Source: Bremerella sp. P1
GTDB lineage: Bacteria > Planctomycetota > Planctomycetia > Pirellulales > Pirellulaceae
Direction: 5' to 3'
NCBI RefSeq assembly: GCF_028748185.1
Contig: NZ_CP118164.1
Coordinates: forward strand, 186,001 to 250,000
Length of the DNA: 64,000 bases
Shown: positions 8,080 to 18,082 of the stretch, in pieces
Layout: each line of letters begins with the position of its first letter
Position numbering within the stretch: position 1 is the stretch's first letter
Made by a program: the position numbers and the translations under genes
The notes under the pieces: model-generated
What the model was told of the DNA's origin: nothing
Database searches by the model: none
What the model saw: only the letters and a program-made list of their open reading frames with translations

Positions 8080-10671
8080 ATGACTCTATTACAGAAGATT
8101 TACGAATGGTCAGTCACGCTGCCACCATGTTTGCGAGATGCGATCCGGCGTTTGCTCAACTCAACTGATTTGTCCGATGACGACTATGACGATCTATTTG
8201 CTCTACTCAAACTAGAAGCTGGCATCGCAGATCCTAAGGGCCGTAAATCCGAGCCGCTCGAGAAGAAACACCTGCCGTCGACGGTCGTACAAGGAAATTC
8301 AGCCCGTCTGCTGTCACTCCAGAACCTAAAGAATGTCAATCGAATTGCCGCAAACCAGAAGGTTACATTCGAGCCTACGGGATTGACCGTTGTTTATGGG
8401 GATAATGGAACAGGCAAATCCGGATACTCGCGCGTGCTTAAAGTGGCCTGTCGGGCGAGAGGGGAGAAGGCGATCGTTTTGCCTAATGCACACCTCCCAA
8501 AAGCGACAAAAGCAGTTCCAGAAGCTGAGATAGTCTACGAGATGGGCGGAACAACTACGAAGGTCAAGTGGACGGAATCAACGCATGATCATCCCGAACT
8601 ATCAACGCTGTCCGTCTTTGATTCACATTGTGCGCGGGCATATCTCGATGCCGAGCAGGATGTAGCATACCTGCCATATGGACTCGACATTGTTGAAAAC
8701 CTTGCGAACACAGTGCTGCCACAGCTTAATGATCGACTTAGAGAGGATTTGGCGAAATGTGTTGTTGACCACACACAATTTGACGAACTGAAAGGCAAGA
8801 CAGAGATTGGCGAGATTGTTTCCAGATTGTCGGCTAAGACAGACACATCGAAAGTCGAGGCACTTGCAACAATCAATGAAAGCGAGATGGCGCGGCTAGC
8901 AGAACTACGCGTTTCCCTCGGCGAACAGAATCCGAAACAGAAGGCACTACAGCTTCTCCGTCTTGTGGAACGAATCAATCGAATCCGAGACAGCATCAAT
9001 ATTGCGATTAAGGTCGTCGACTCACTGGCTTTGGAAAGATTGAAAGCATTGGTCGCTTCGACAGATTCTGCGATCGCAGCAGAGAGGCGGGCAGTCGAAA
9101 TATTTCATGCCAATGAAAGCCTCCTTCCAGGAACAGGTGGTGAGGAGTGGCAGATCCTCTTCGAGGCGGCACGAACGTTCGCCACAATAGCCTATGCGGA
9201 TTCTGACTTTCCGAATATGAATACTGACTCTCGTTGCCTTCTCTGCCAACAAGAGCTGACCGATGGAGCGATGCGACTCCAACGATTCGACAACTTCGTT
9301 AGAAACAATACGGCAATGGTGGCGAGTTCGAGGAGAGCTAGTTTGAGGACACTGATAACTTCCATCGAGAACTCAAACGTGACTTTCTATCCGGAGCCGT
9401 CATTAGTCGAAGAAATCGAGCAACTTGATTCCACACTTTGCCGAATTCTTCAAGAGTTTGAGAGATCACTTGCGAGTCGGCGAAAGTGGATGCTTGATAG
9501 TGTAGTTGATGCAGAGTGGACGAATGAGGTAACTACATCCGAAGATCCGCGTGGCCATCTTGTCGCATTTGTCGACGCACTTAAAGCCGAAGCCGCCTCG
9601 CATGAACTTGCTTCCAATGAAGATACTCGAAAGGCGCTAGAATTAGAACTCGCTGAGTTGGAATCGCGAGAGAAGTGCCAGAGGAAGAAGCATCAGATTC
9701 TTGAAGCGATCAAGAAACTCCAATTGGCGGCTGCTTTGGAGTCTTGTCGCAAAACCATTCGCCCACTTCCTTTCACCAAGAAAAGTAAGGAATTTGCAAA
9801 CGACACGGTAACGGATGCCTTGAGCAACGCTCTGAACAAAGAGTTTGAGTCTCTCGGACTCGGAAATTTGAAAACGAAGCTTAAGAGCCGGGCGAAGGAC
9901 GGAAAAACGTATCACAAGATTGTTCTTGACGTTCCGACGGCCTACAAATTGTCAGAAATTCTTAGTGAGGGTGAACTACGTGTCTTGGCTATTGCCTCAT
10001 TCCTTGCCGAGTTATCTCTTGCAGAGCACTCGGGCGGCATAATCTTCGACGATCCAGTTTCTTCACTTGATCATTTCCGACGAGCGAGGGTAGCCAGTCG
10101 TCTAGTCGAAGAGTCGACAAAACGTCAGGTCGTTATCTTTACTCACGATACGGTCTTTTTAGCTGAGTTGCGAGGGATTGCAGAACGTCAGAGTCTACCT
10201 GCAAAGTTTTATCACTTAGAATGGACTACCGCGGAACACTCGGGATATTGCATCGAGGGATTGCCGTGGCATCACCAGGGATTCAACGATCGCATCGACA
10301 AATTGGAGCAAGAGCAAAAGCGGCTACAGAAAGAGTGGACGCCTGTGCCCAACAGTCAATTATGTGACAGAATGAGAAATGCTTATAGCCACTATCGTGC
10401 TACCATTGAGCGATCGATCGAAAGCATCTTCCTACATGGAATTGTTCGTCGATTTGATAACTATATACCAATCGCCAACATGAAGAAGATTGTCGCCCTT
10501 ACCCCATCTGAAATCGCTGAGTTAGATCGCCTATTCAAAGTGGCTTGTGACGTTACGAATGCACATGATCCCGCTACCGGTGCCAATCGTCCTCCACCTG
10601 ATCCATCGGAGTTTGAAAAACATATCAAGGAGTTGAAGGCACTGGTCGATGGCTTTAGGGCAAGAACGTAA
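8080..10671 (+). CDS. RloC/PrrC-like ATPase (AAA_13) with zinc hook, putative anticodon nuclease
   Basis: This 863-residue protein has an ABC-type ATPase split by a long coiled coil. Walker A is GDNGTGKS (~107-114), the signature-like LSEGELRVLAIASF is near 627-640, and Walker B is IIFDDPVSSLDH (~654-665). A lone CLLC motif at 386-389 in mid-coil is a zinc hook, as in RloC and Rad50. The C-terminal ~150 residues contain RATIE (R773, E777) and a later NAHD (H829), matching the R-x3-E...H order of the PrrC/RloC anticodon-nuclease triad. Such proteins cut tRNA on sensing DNA damage or phage attack and so abort infection. The start at 8080 follows AAGAGGAA. It is transcribed divergently from the nuclease operon. 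The triad assignment is by motif only. Confidence 0.75.
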   Translation: MTLLQKIYEWSVTLPPCLRDAIRRLLNSTDLSDDDYDDLFALLKLEAGIADPKGRKSEPLEKKHLPSTVVQGNSARLLSLQNLKNVNRIAANQKVTFEPTGLTVVYGDNGTGKSGYSRVLKVACRARGEKAIVLPNAHLPKATKAVPEAEIVYEMGGTTTKVKWTESTHDHPELSTLSVFDSHCARAYLDAEQDVAYLPYGLDIVENLANTVLPQLNDRLREDLAKCVVDHTQFDELKGKTEIGEIVSRLSAKTDTSKVEALATINESEMARLAELRVSLGEQNPKQKALQLLRLVERINRIRDSINIAIKVVDSLALERLKALVASTDSAIAAERRAVEIFHANESLLPGTGGEEWQILFEAARTFATIAYADSDFPNMNTDSRCLLCQQELTDGAMRLQRFDNFVRNNTAMVASSRRASLRTLITSIENSNVTFYPEPSLVEEIEQLDSTLCRILQEFERSLASRRKWMLDSVVDAEWTNEVTTSEDPRGHLVAFVDALKAEAASHELASNEDTRKALELELAELESREKCQRKKHQILEAIKKLQLAAALESCRKTIRPLPFTKKSKEFANDTVTDALSNALNKEFESLGLGNLKTKLKSRAKDGKTYHKIVLDVPTAYKLSEILSEGELRVLAIASFLAELSLAEHSGGIIFDDPVSSLDHFRRARVASRLVEESTKRQVVIFTHDTVFLAELRGIAERQSLPAKFYHLEWTTAEHSGYCIEGLPWHHQGFNDRIDKLEQEQKRLQKEWTPVPNSQLCDRMRNAYSHYRATIERSIESIFLHGIVRRFDNYIPIANMKKIVALTPSEIAELDRLFKVACDVTNAHDPATGANRPPPDPSEFEKHIKELKALVDGFRART

Positions 10672-11390
10672 GAAAGCGATTCACGATTTCGAGAACTACA
10701 ATAATGCAATCCCGATGGCCGTGCTCAACTGTTGCTATCGATGTAATGTGACTCCGGGATAGATAGCCAGCAAGACGAGGCTTTTGGAATTAAGTGCCTC
10801 GGTGTTCATCGGAAATTATTCACAGTTGTAATTTGCTTAGTCGTGGACACAACCAAGTTGAATTTCACTTTCATAGTAAATTTCGCAACTCATTACACTT
10901 GCTCGGGTTACACGAATCTATTCCGGTACGCAAATATGGTAAATGCCCCAGAACAATGCATTGAGCCGTATGTAGCGACGATTTGTGACCTATAAACGAA
11001 AAACACGAACTCCTGTTCATCTCTTTGGGCAAAGGCAGAACTGGGAGGCAGGTTCTTCGCTCTATTGGTAACTCAGATCCTGGCGAAGATCGGAAAACGC
11101 CCGTCGATGCATCGAGTAAAATCTATCCAATGGGTCCGTCTGCTGCACCGCTAAAATGATATCGCCTTGACGCCGGCAATCAGAAGCAGAATGGCAATTT
11201 CGAAGGAAACGGCAAAGAGTTCTGTTCTTGAGTTCGCCAATAAGAAATCTGCATAAATACATAAGAATTTCCTCCAACTCGGTGAAGAGCCTTGGAGGAT
11301 CGGCATGGGCCGACTGACGAAATAGAAGCCAGGCTCAACGATTGATTGAGCCTAGTGATAAATAAGCGATATATGCCTCGGACGTTATCG
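10672..11390. other. Gene-poor gap between RloC-like gene and serine recombinase
   Basis: This 719-bp gap lies between two genes that both end here. A minus-strand frame at 11062-11277 is open but has no homology I recognise. The only structure seen is the hairpin at 11331-11353. Confidence 0.5.
11331..11353 (-). terminator. Weak hairpin after serine recombinase 1
   Basis: AGGCTCAA (11331-11338) pairs with TTGAGCCT (11346-11353) across a 7-base loop, 38 bp past the recombinase stop in its direction of transcription. There is only a poor T-run, so this is a weak terminator at best. Confidence 0.45.
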
Positions 11391-13895
11391 TTAGGCAGCC
11401 CGCTCGTCGGAAGTGGGTATTTTGCCGTTTGCCGCCGAACCTGCTTTGGCATTCCCACGGCGCGAACGGAAGTCCAGTACTGCCTCGCCGTTATCCACAG
11501 CGAACTTGGAGAGTGCCAACTTCAGGCCGCGAGGCGAGTAGTCGAGTTTTGCCGCGACATCTGTAACCAACATACCTTCGGCGAGCATCTTTTTTGCACG
11601 CAAAAGTTTCAATTGTCGTCGATCCGCAGCGGTCGGAACGGGCAAGACTCGCTTCTCATGCCACCATTTAATCGCTTTCGCGACCGTGGTGCCTGATACC
11701 CCTAATTCCTTACCAATTTCCAAATTGGAATGCCCTGCGATCATGAGTTCATGCACCTGGTTGGCGATTTCCATGTACGAGGGGACTTTAATTTGCTTGG
11801 ATTCCAGCTGTCTTCGGCGTCGCTTGTTATTGGGACGCGGCAATCCGCGTTTATCGTGCCAATGTTGGATTAGCTTGGTAACGTAGGATGGAGAGCAGTC
11901 CATTTGCTTGGCGATCGCCTTATGAAGAAGGCCATCATCCCAGAGTCGTTTAGCCGTTTCCGATTGCTCGTCGAGCGGGTCAACCTTTTTGAAGTCGATC
12001 GTCACTTCCTGAACGGTGTTAGAGTCCGTACAACAAACTCCGGTCAATTCCTTGACAACAAAACCGGCGACATCAATCCGCAATTGTCCCTGCAGCCAAC
12101 CCTTCGCTTTACTACGTTCCCCCATCTGCTGCACTTCGATTTTGCCCTGAATAATGCCTTCCATCGATAGGCGAATCTTACGAAGCAAGGATTCGTCCTT
12201 GGATGTTAGCCCCTGTTGTATCAATTCTCTTGTTGCGTCCAGGAACTCGGCAACCTGTTCACGGCTCGGCGTCGGAGGTGGTGACTGCTGTGCGGCCTCG
12301 ACGGAGTTTAGACGGGCGAGCACGTCATTTTGTTGTCGGCGAAGATCCTTGAGGATCAGCATGGTTTGACGCTGTTCATCCTCGGAAACCCCAGGGTTAC
12401 GACGATTGAAGTCGATGGTGGCTTTGAGCTCGGCCGCCTGTTTTTTTAGGGCCTGCAGAATATAAGGGTCCTCTTTCTGCAATTCTGCGGAACGACGGAC
12501 GCATTCCTCGATTACCGAATCAATAAGTTCTTCTGAAGGTCGGATCCACTTTAGAAGATGATCGCACGTCCGTTGCAGAGCCAGTTTCCGATTCAAGTGA
12601 GTAAAGATCGGTCGACTATTTGCTTCGATCCAGCGGCAACAAGGACACAGCAACACGCGACCATTTGCCCCCCCGGCGGCAAGTCGGCGACCGTGCTCTG
12701 GACACTCAAACAGACCTTGCAAGAGGCGAGGTCCTTTATCATGGTCCCGTGTCGTAGGTTTTCGCCCCGAATTGCTTGTTTCGGCAGCAAGCAGCGTTTG
12801 AGCAGCATGCCAGCACTCGTCCGGTATGATTTGTAGATCGTCGAAATGGGCTTCCCTCAATGGGGCTTGTCGGGGAATTTGAGCAGCATAGTCCTTCTTA
12901 CTCTTCCACTTGGTCTCCGTCGCCCCATAGGCCCACCAGCCGCGATATATTGGATTGGATAGGTGTTTTCGCACCAAAGCATGAGTCCAAAGGCCGGTGA
13001 TTGAATTCTCCGGGGCAGGGGCGTTCTCGTCCGCGTTGAGCGTCCTTGCAATCTCCGCAATGCTGATCCGATCGACCACATACCAGTAAAAGATCTGAAC
13101 TATCCATTGAGCGGATTTAGGGTCAATAACGATCCTTCGTCGCGGACGCTGCCGCCTCGTCACCTCACCTTCAACGATTTCACCGGCGTAGCCGAGGGAA
13201 AGGGTCGTATGGACCATCTGCCTGTCGAACAGCCCTTCGTGCGATGCATTAATATGCGCCCCATAGACGCGGACCTGCGCCTCATCAACGTTGGCCAACG
13301 CCTGTAAGGTCGTTCGCCAGTTATCCCCGTCGGCGGTGTCGATATGCGATTTGACGAAGATTCCACGAATGCCTCGCTCGACCAATTCCTCTTCAACAAA
13401 CTGCAAGCACTTGTAGGCTCGTCGGTAGAGTCGAGCCGTGGTGAAGATCATCAGCGTTTGAATGTTTCCAACTTCTATCATCTCCCTGAGCGCCAAGAGG
13501 CCAGGACGCCGTTCTTGAAACCCACGTACTGCAAGGTCGAAGAAAACGTTCTCGCGCGGGATATAGATGTTCAACCGCACGGCATCCTGGAGGATCGATC
13601 GGAGTTGATCTGCAATTGAATCCTGGAACCTTGACGAGAAGCGAGCGTAGGCTGCGCCGATACTATCGGCACCTTCTCGCGAGATTTTCGTGTTGTAGTC
13701 ATCCAGCAGGGCGTCGATCTCTTTGACCGTCTTTGCATAGAATTGCTCCTGTTGACGACGAATCTCCTCCTTTGTGCGCTTCACTTTCTTCCGCTTTGTC
13801 GGAGCCGTCGTGCCCTTGACGGTCGTTGCAACGGCCTTTTCGCTGAAATCATGAAACCGTTGCTCAAGCTTGGCCGCCACCAAATTGGACTGCAT
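11391..13895 (-). CDS. Large serine recombinase 1
   Basis: A large serine recombinase that would cut and rejoin DNA through a 5'-phosphoserine link. The resolvase domain begins at about residue 80 with YARFSSRFQDS (Y83, R85, catalytic S87) and includes ARLYRRA. A recombinase domain follows ('GIRGIFVKSHIDTADGDNW', 'SLGYAGEIVEGE'), then a zinc-ribbon-like segment (CPEH...CPCC), a coiled coil and three C-terminal helix-turn-helix units ('AIAKQMDCSPSYVTKLI', 'IGKELGVSGTTVAKAI' and a third). The frame is open upstream to 14030, but that stretch is Arg-rich, overlaps a perfect inverted repeat and looks non-coding; ATG 13895 is preceded by GGGAAG. The product is 834 residues from that start. It probably marks a nested element or an independent capture in the island. 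Confidence 0.85.
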   Translation of the reverse strand: MQSNLVAAKLEQRFHDFSEKAVATTVKGTTAPTKRKKVKRTKEEIRRQQEQFYAKTVKEIDALLDDYNTKISREGADSIGAAYARFSSRFQDSIADQLRSILQDAVRLNIYIPRENVFFDLAVRGFQERRPGLLALREMIEVGNIQTLMIFTTARLYRRAYKCLQFVEEELVERGIRGIFVKSHIDTADGDNWRTTLQALANVDEAQVRVYGAHINASHEGLFDRQMVHTTLSLGYAGEIVEGEVTRRQRPRRRIVIDPKSAQWIVQIFYWYVVDRISIAEIARTLNADENAPAPENSITGLWTHALVRKHLSNPIYRGWWAYGATETKWKSKKDYAAQIPRQAPLREAHFDDLQIIPDECWHAAQTLLAAETSNSGRKPTTRDHDKGPRLLQGLFECPEHGRRLAAGGANGRVLLCPCCRWIEANSRPIFTHLNRKLALQRTCDHLLKWIRPSEELIDSVIEECVRRSAELQKEDPYILQALKKQAAELKATIDFNRRNPGVSEDEQRQTMLILKDLRRQQNDVLARLNSVEAAQQSPPPTPSREQVAEFLDATRELIQQGLTSKDESLLRKIRLSMEGIIQGKIEVQQMGERSKAKGWLQGQLRIDVAGFVVKELTGVCCTDSNTVQEVTIDFKKVDPLDEQSETAKRLWDDGLLHKAIAKQMDCSPSYVTKLIQHWHDKRGLPRPNNKRRRRQLESKQIKVPSYMEIANQVHELMIAGHSNLEIGKELGVSGTTVAKAIKWWHEKRVLPVPTAADRRQLKLLRAKKMLAEGMLVTDVAAKLDYSPRGLKLALSKFAVDNGEAVLDFRSRRGNAKAGSAANGKIPTSDERAA

Positions 13896-13997
13896 GTCTA
13901 ACTTCCCGTGAATCATGGAGATGCACGGCTTGCCACAGAATGCTAGCAGGCGACTACCGGGCCGCGGCTTCGCAAGCCGTAGCCGAAGTCTAGAAAC

Positions 13998-14033
13998 GAA
14001 TTGTCGCGTGACGGTCGCCTGACGCGACAATTC
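13998..14033. promoter_or_regulatory. Inverted-repeat operator upstream of serine recombinase 1
   Basis: GAATTGTCGCG (13998-14008) and CGCGACAATTC (14023-14033) are a perfect 11-bp inverted repeat about 100 bp upstream of the chosen recombinase start. Within it, 14014-14032 (GTCGCCTGACGCGACAATT) matches 17 of 19 bases of the palindrome at 56677-56695 upstream of the excisionase-like gene. A common repressor is inferred. Confidence 0.6.
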
Positions 14034-14219
14034 TCCAATCCGAAAACTTCCTTAATAACTAAATTGAACGCGAGGTGTCGTGCTGCGCATTGACCTGCCC
14101 TTACAATCGAAACGACTTTGGCCAGCCCTTAGCCGTTGAGGACAACGCTTTAAACCATCAAGCATGCGACGTGGGAGTATGTCGATGGGGAGGCGTCGCT
14201 TCGTTCTCGCATTGAGGAG

Positions 14220-15011
14220 CTACTGGATCAGAGCAGACAGAGGGTATCCAAGCCATGAATCGCTAGTTAAGCGAACCACATAGAACAGACCGATCGCAAG
14301 TATCAGGGCGGCTCGGATGTGGGGCCAGGGCAAGTGCTTGGCCCTCTGGGAGACGTTTGTTAATCGCTCTCCAAATAGCTGAAGGCAGAGTCCTACGCCG
14401 GAAAGGGACGTGGCGATTCCTGCGGCAAAGAGGGCAATGATTCCATACGCCACCCACGGCTGGCCGGTGGAAAGGCCTGTGAAGTATGCGACCAACGCCG
14501 ATGGACAAGGCAACAATCCGACCGCGATACCCAGCAAAGCGGTTGTCGAGAAGCTACTTTTGCTGGAAGACTTCTTCATTGAATCGTCTGATTCGGAACT
14601 GACGAGGGCCCCAAGTTGGACTAAGTCGTGGTGCTTGCAGCCAGAGTCATGCGAATGGTGATGGCAGCAAGCCGTTTTCTTTCCCGACATTGCCTTCCAC
14701 AGCATCCAAGCACCTACACAAAGAACCAGGCCAGCACTGATCCACTGGAGCAAGTCGGACACGAAATGCTCGTGATGGTGGTCACCAGCTACAACGTGGT
14801 GGGTTAAGTGAACTGCAAAGGCAATCGCAAACAGGGAAATCGAATGGGAAAGTGCCGTACTCAATCCCATGACGACCGGGTGCCAGAGACTCCGTTTTTC
14901 TCCGGCCAGATATACAAGCATGGCCGTCTTTCCGTGGCCAGGTTCCAGGGCGTGGATCGCTCCCAACAGAAAAGCAAATCCGAGAGTTAGTTCGTGCGTG
15001 TGGTTATGCAT
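14220..15011 (-). CDS. NicO/RcnA-family metal transporter
   Basis: A 263-residue inner-membrane transporter of the NicO (RcnA/HoxN-like) group, which moves Ni, Co or possibly Zn. The family signature GAIHALEPGHGKTAMLVYLAG sits in the first helix region, and a second one, LLPCPSALVAYFTG, in the later half. A His-rich loop of about 60 residues (VAGDHHHEH; CCHHHSHDSGCKHH) lies between, as in RcnA. Six or so membrane segments are visible. It is the last gene of the nine-gene minus-strand operon, 48 bp after the P1B ATPase. Metal and direction are inferred; RcnA exports Ni and Co. Confidence 0.85.
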   Translation of the reverse strand: MHNHTHELTLGFAFLLGAIHALEPGHGKTAMLVYLAGEKRSLWHPVVMGLSTALSHSISLFAIAFAVHLTHHVVAGDHHHEHFVSDLLQWISAGLVLCVGAWMLWKAMSGKKTACCHHHSHDSGCKHHDLVQLGALVSSESDDSMKKSSSKSSFSTTALLGIAVGLLPCPSALVAYFTGLSTGQPWVAYGIIALFAAGIATSLSGVGLCLQLFGERLTNVSQRAKHLPWPHIRAALILAIGLFYVVRLTSDSWLGYPLSALIQ

Positions 15012-15059
15012 CGTTTTATCCTGGTCGGGTACGCTCGGGGCGATAGGCTACGGACAAGT

Positions 15060-17000
15060 TCAGGACGAAGTTGATTGACTGACAGGCTGCCATTTCCAGC
15101 GTAGGATCGCGGCACTGTTAATGATCACAAATGCTTCTCCAATGTTCTGAAGGACCGCACCGGCGATCGGCGTAATCGTTCCCGCCGAGGCCATCCCCAG
15201 CATCACCAGGGTGAGTCCGGCGCCGATGAGAACGTTTCGGTGAATCGTTGCTTTCGTCTTGGCGGCCAGAACCATGGCCATGGGGAGTCGATCAAGTTGA
15301 TGGGTCATCAGGACGATATCGGCGCTGCGCATCGTGATGTCTGCACCGCCGACACCCATCGCCACACCAACATTGCCGGCCGCGAGTGCCGGGGCATCAT
15401 TGATTCCGTCTCCTACGACCATGACGTTGTAGCCAGCCTTTTTTTCCAACTCGACTACTTGTAGTTTTTCGGATGGGAGCACCTCGGAGACAATCTCGTC
15501 GACACCGACCTCTTGCCCGATATGCTGGGCAACCGCCGAACGATCGCCTGTCAGAAGAACAGTACGTTCGACCCGCAGGTCTCGCAGCAATTGGATTACC
15601 TGCGACGAGTCGGCACGGGCATGATCGGAAAGGCAAATGCATCCAAGAGATCGTTGCGTTTCGCCAGAGATCTCGGCGGCCCAGACCATGGGGCCGGAGT
15701 GGTCAATCGGCTGCGTCTCGATTCCTTCCTGGTTGAGCCAGCTTTCACGCCCCAAGAGGACAACTCGCCCGTCGGGGTAGTGGATTCGAATACCAAGCCC
15801 TGGAACTTCTTCAACCTCCTCGGCTTCAACGAACGACAGATCCTGCTGCTTACCATACCGGGCAATGGCCTTGGACACCGGATGTTGGTTGACGGAGACG
15901 CCTGGCAGAACGGCTTGGATTATCGCTATCTCTTCTCCGGAACATGGGACCACGCGACATACATCCAACTGCCCGGTGGTCACGGTCCCCGTCTTATCGA
16001 AAACGACACTATTAACCTCGCTCAGGGCCTCGAGGAAGCGAGCATTCTTCACGAGAATGCCATGCCGCGAGGCAACTGCCAGGGAAGCGACCATCGCCGC
16101 GGGACCTGCGATGAGAAACGGCCCAGGACAACCCACCACCAGGACGGTAATCGCACGTGTCACATCGTGCATCAGAAAGAGGGTGATCCCGGCGATCATC
16201 AGGACCGCCAAAACAAAGTACTTGGCGTACTGCTCTACCAAGCGAAGAACACGTGTTTTGGACCGCTCGGCTTCCTGGAACAGATCCAGAACCTTCGCGA
16301 GCGTCGTGTCGTCGCCGGCTGAGGTGACTCGTGCTCGGATCAATCCGTTCAAGTTCATAGAACCTGCGAATACTTTCGAGCCAGGGCTGACTTCTTCCGG
16401 AGTCGATTCGCCTGTGATCGAAGACTGGTCAATCGCCGCATGTCCATGCAAAACGACCGCATCGGCCGGAATGCTTTCACCGGGAGCAATGACAATCGTA
16501 TCGCCGACTCTCAGCTCCGATGCCGCGATTGATCGTTCTGTGCCGTCTTCGGTCAGCCTGCGGGCAAGGTTCGACTGCAACGCCTGAAGGCCAGCGATGG
16601 CGGAATTAGCACCGAGAATACTGCGTTCTTCCAGGAAGAACGCCACGCTCAATATCACCGGGACAATGACCGCCGTAGTAAAATCGCCAATCGCGAATGC
16701 CGCCAGCGCGGCAATGCTTACCAACTGCCCGCTATAGTATTCCGGGGATTCGCGAAACAGTCCCCACAACGCTTCCCATAGGATCGGAGCAAGCACCAGG
16801 AGTGCTGCCGCTGCCTGAAATGCGGCCCCCAGGGAAAGCTGCTCGGCAGGCATCCAGCGTTCAATTAGAATTCCAACCACAAGCAGCGACGCAGCGACTA
16901 AGGCCGTACTGAAACGGATACTCATTCGCCACTTTTCGTAGGCCGTTAAACCAGCGTCCAGGTCGGTCTGGATTCGTTTGGCTACCGATACGGAACTCAT
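15060..17000 (-). CDS. P1B-type heavy-metal ATPase with CPG motif
   Basis: A 646-residue metal-translocating P-type ATPase. Seen in order: two pairs of N-terminal membrane helices, the actuator TGES (SSITGESTPEE), the intramembrane metal site GCPGPFLIAGP (C291-P292-G293), the phosphorylation site FDKTGTVTTG, the P1B-specific HP dipeptide (NQHPVSKAIAR) and VGDGINDAPALAAG. There is no N-terminal HMA domain. CPG replaces the usual CPC (Cu, Zn/Cd) or SPC (Co), so the metal cannot be assigned. It transports across the inner membrane, normally outward. The ATG overlaps the stop of the HflK-like gene (ATGA), so it is translationally coupled to the SPFH genes. Confidence 0.9.
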   Translation of the reverse strand: MSSVSVAKRIQTDLDAGLTAYEKWRMSIRFSTALVAASLLVVGILIERWMPAEQLSLGAAFQAAAALLVLAPILWEALWGLFRESPEYYSGQLVSIAALAAFAIGDFTTAVIVPVILSVAFFLEERSILGANSAIAGLQALQSNLARRLTEDGTERSIAASELRVGDTIVIAPGESIPADAVVLHGHAAIDQSSITGESTPEEVSPGSKVFAGSMNLNGLIRARVTSAGDDTTLAKVLDLFQEAERSKTRVLRLVEQYAKYFVLAVLMIAGITLFLMHDVTRAITVLVVGCPGPFLIAGPAAMVASLAVASRHGILVKNARFLEALSEVNSVVFDKTGTVTTGQLDVCRVVPCSGEEIAIIQAVLPGVSVNQHPVSKAIARYGKQQDLSFVEAEEVEEVPGLGIRIHYPDGRVVLLGRESWLNQEGIETQPIDHSGPMVWAAEISGETQRSLGCICLSDHARADSSQVIQLLRDLRVERTVLLTGDRSAVAQHIGQEVGVDEIVSEVLPSEKLQVVELEKKAGYNVMVVGDGINDAPALAAGNVGVAMGVGGADITMRSADIVLMTHQLDRLPMAMVLAAKTKATIHRNVLIGAGLTLVMLGMASAGTITPIAGAVLQNIGEAFVIINSAAILRWKWQPVSQSTSS

Positions 17001-18082
17001 TGGGTCTCCTCCTTAACTGGGTCAATTACAACAGGAGGAGACTTCTCCGCAGAACTTTTCGGAGAGATGACAATCCGCGTCCCGGGGGCCACGAACTTGA
17101 GGCGCCCCACCGACTGCATGATCTGCTCCATCGACTCTAGGTAGAGACGCGACCAGACCAAGTCGGGATTGGCCAGGTACTGGGCATAGACTTTGTCGAA
17201 AAGGGTTACTTCTTCGTCTGCTTTCGTTGTTACATCCGTTTGGAAGCGTGTTGCCTCGTTGACTAGCGTGTAACGATCGGCCTCGGCTTTGGGAATTGTT
17301 CGAGCGGCAAAGCCTTCCGCTTCGCGTTTTCGGGTTTCGATATGAATTTGCTCGCTCTGTACATTCTCGAATGCTTCGGCCAGTTGTGGCGTGGGAATGA
17401 TTTCACGGAACTCAACCGCACTGACTTCGATGCCGAGTCCAAGTTGATCGAGTCGCCTCTGAAGACTCTCGCGAACCGATATCGGCAGACGCTCGACTTC
17501 TTCCGTGTTGGAAGAACGTTGCAGACGCAGGGTATCCATCGCATTCCAGCCGGCGATCGTCTGGACGATCGAAGCTGCAGCCGCTTCCTTGAGAACTCGC
17601 TCCGGTTGATCGGCTTGGAAATGAAACGCGACCGGATCGCTAATACGATACTTCACGCGAACATTGGTCTGCAGAATGTGCTGGTCGCCACAAAGCACGT
17701 AACCATCCCGAATGGGATCGAGTGCGGTTGTATTGCTACCGGCAGCACTTAGTTTGAGTCGATCGATTGAGACTTCCCGTTCTTCTTTGACAGGAACGCG
17801 AATGACTTCATCGATCGGATAGGGCAACGCCAACAAGATGCCCGGTGGCTGAACTTGCTCTCCGGGCGTGTTTCCGACCAGCTTGCCAAAGCGAGTCAAC
17901 AAAGCAACTTCGTTGGGCTGAACCATGGTAATGCCTGAGCACCAAAACAGAATCATTAGCAGTGCGGCGAGTAACCCAATGATCCGCATGCCGGCACCGA
18001 CGCCAACACCGATCTGCTCGGAACGTCGGGCCCGATTCTCTCTCGGCGGAGGGGGTGGTGAGAAGGTACGCTGATCACTCAT
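16997..18082 (-). CDS. HflK-like SPFH/band-7 protein
   Basis: A 361-residue SPFH protein. A Pro-rich cytoplasmic tip (PPPPPRENRARR) is followed by one membrane helix (IIGLLAALLMILFWCSGI), then the SPFH domain opening with 'MVQPNEVALLTRFGKLVG' and the HflK-type coiled coil with 'VQSEQIHIETRKREAEGFA'. HflK and HflC form cage-like complexes around membrane proteases such as FtsH and organise membrane microdomains. It overlaps both neighbours by ATGA (HflC-like upstream, P1B ATPase downstream), so the three are probably made in fixed ratio. A role in housing or quality control of the metal pump is inferred from that coupling. Confidence 0.82.
   Translation of the reverse strand: MSDQRTFSPPPPPRENRARRSEQIGVGVGAGMRIIGLLAALLMILFWCSGITMVQPNEVALLTRFGKLVGNTPGEQVQPPGILLALPYPIDEVIRVPVKEEREVSIDRLKLSAAGSNTTALDPIRDGYVLCGDQHILQTNVRVKYRISDPVAFHFQADQPERVLKEAAAASIVQTIAGWNAMDTLRLQRSSNTEEVERLPISVRESLQRRLDQLGLGIEVSAVEFREIIPTPQLAEAFENVQSEQIHIETRKREAEGFAARTIPKAEADRYTLVNEATRFQTDVTTKADEEVTLFDKVYAQYLANPDLVWSRLYLESMEQIMQSVGRLKFVAPGTRIVISPKSSAEKSPPVVIDPVKEETQ

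Noticed and set aside
11062-11277. Minus-strand 71-codon frame between RloC-like gene and recombinase
   Set aside because: Composition is plausible but there is no start signal or homology; left out as unsupported.
13896-14030. N-terminal extension of serine recombinase 1 to 14030
   Set aside because: Encodes an Arg-rich stretch overlapping a perfect inverted repeat that matches another operator; better explained as promoter region.
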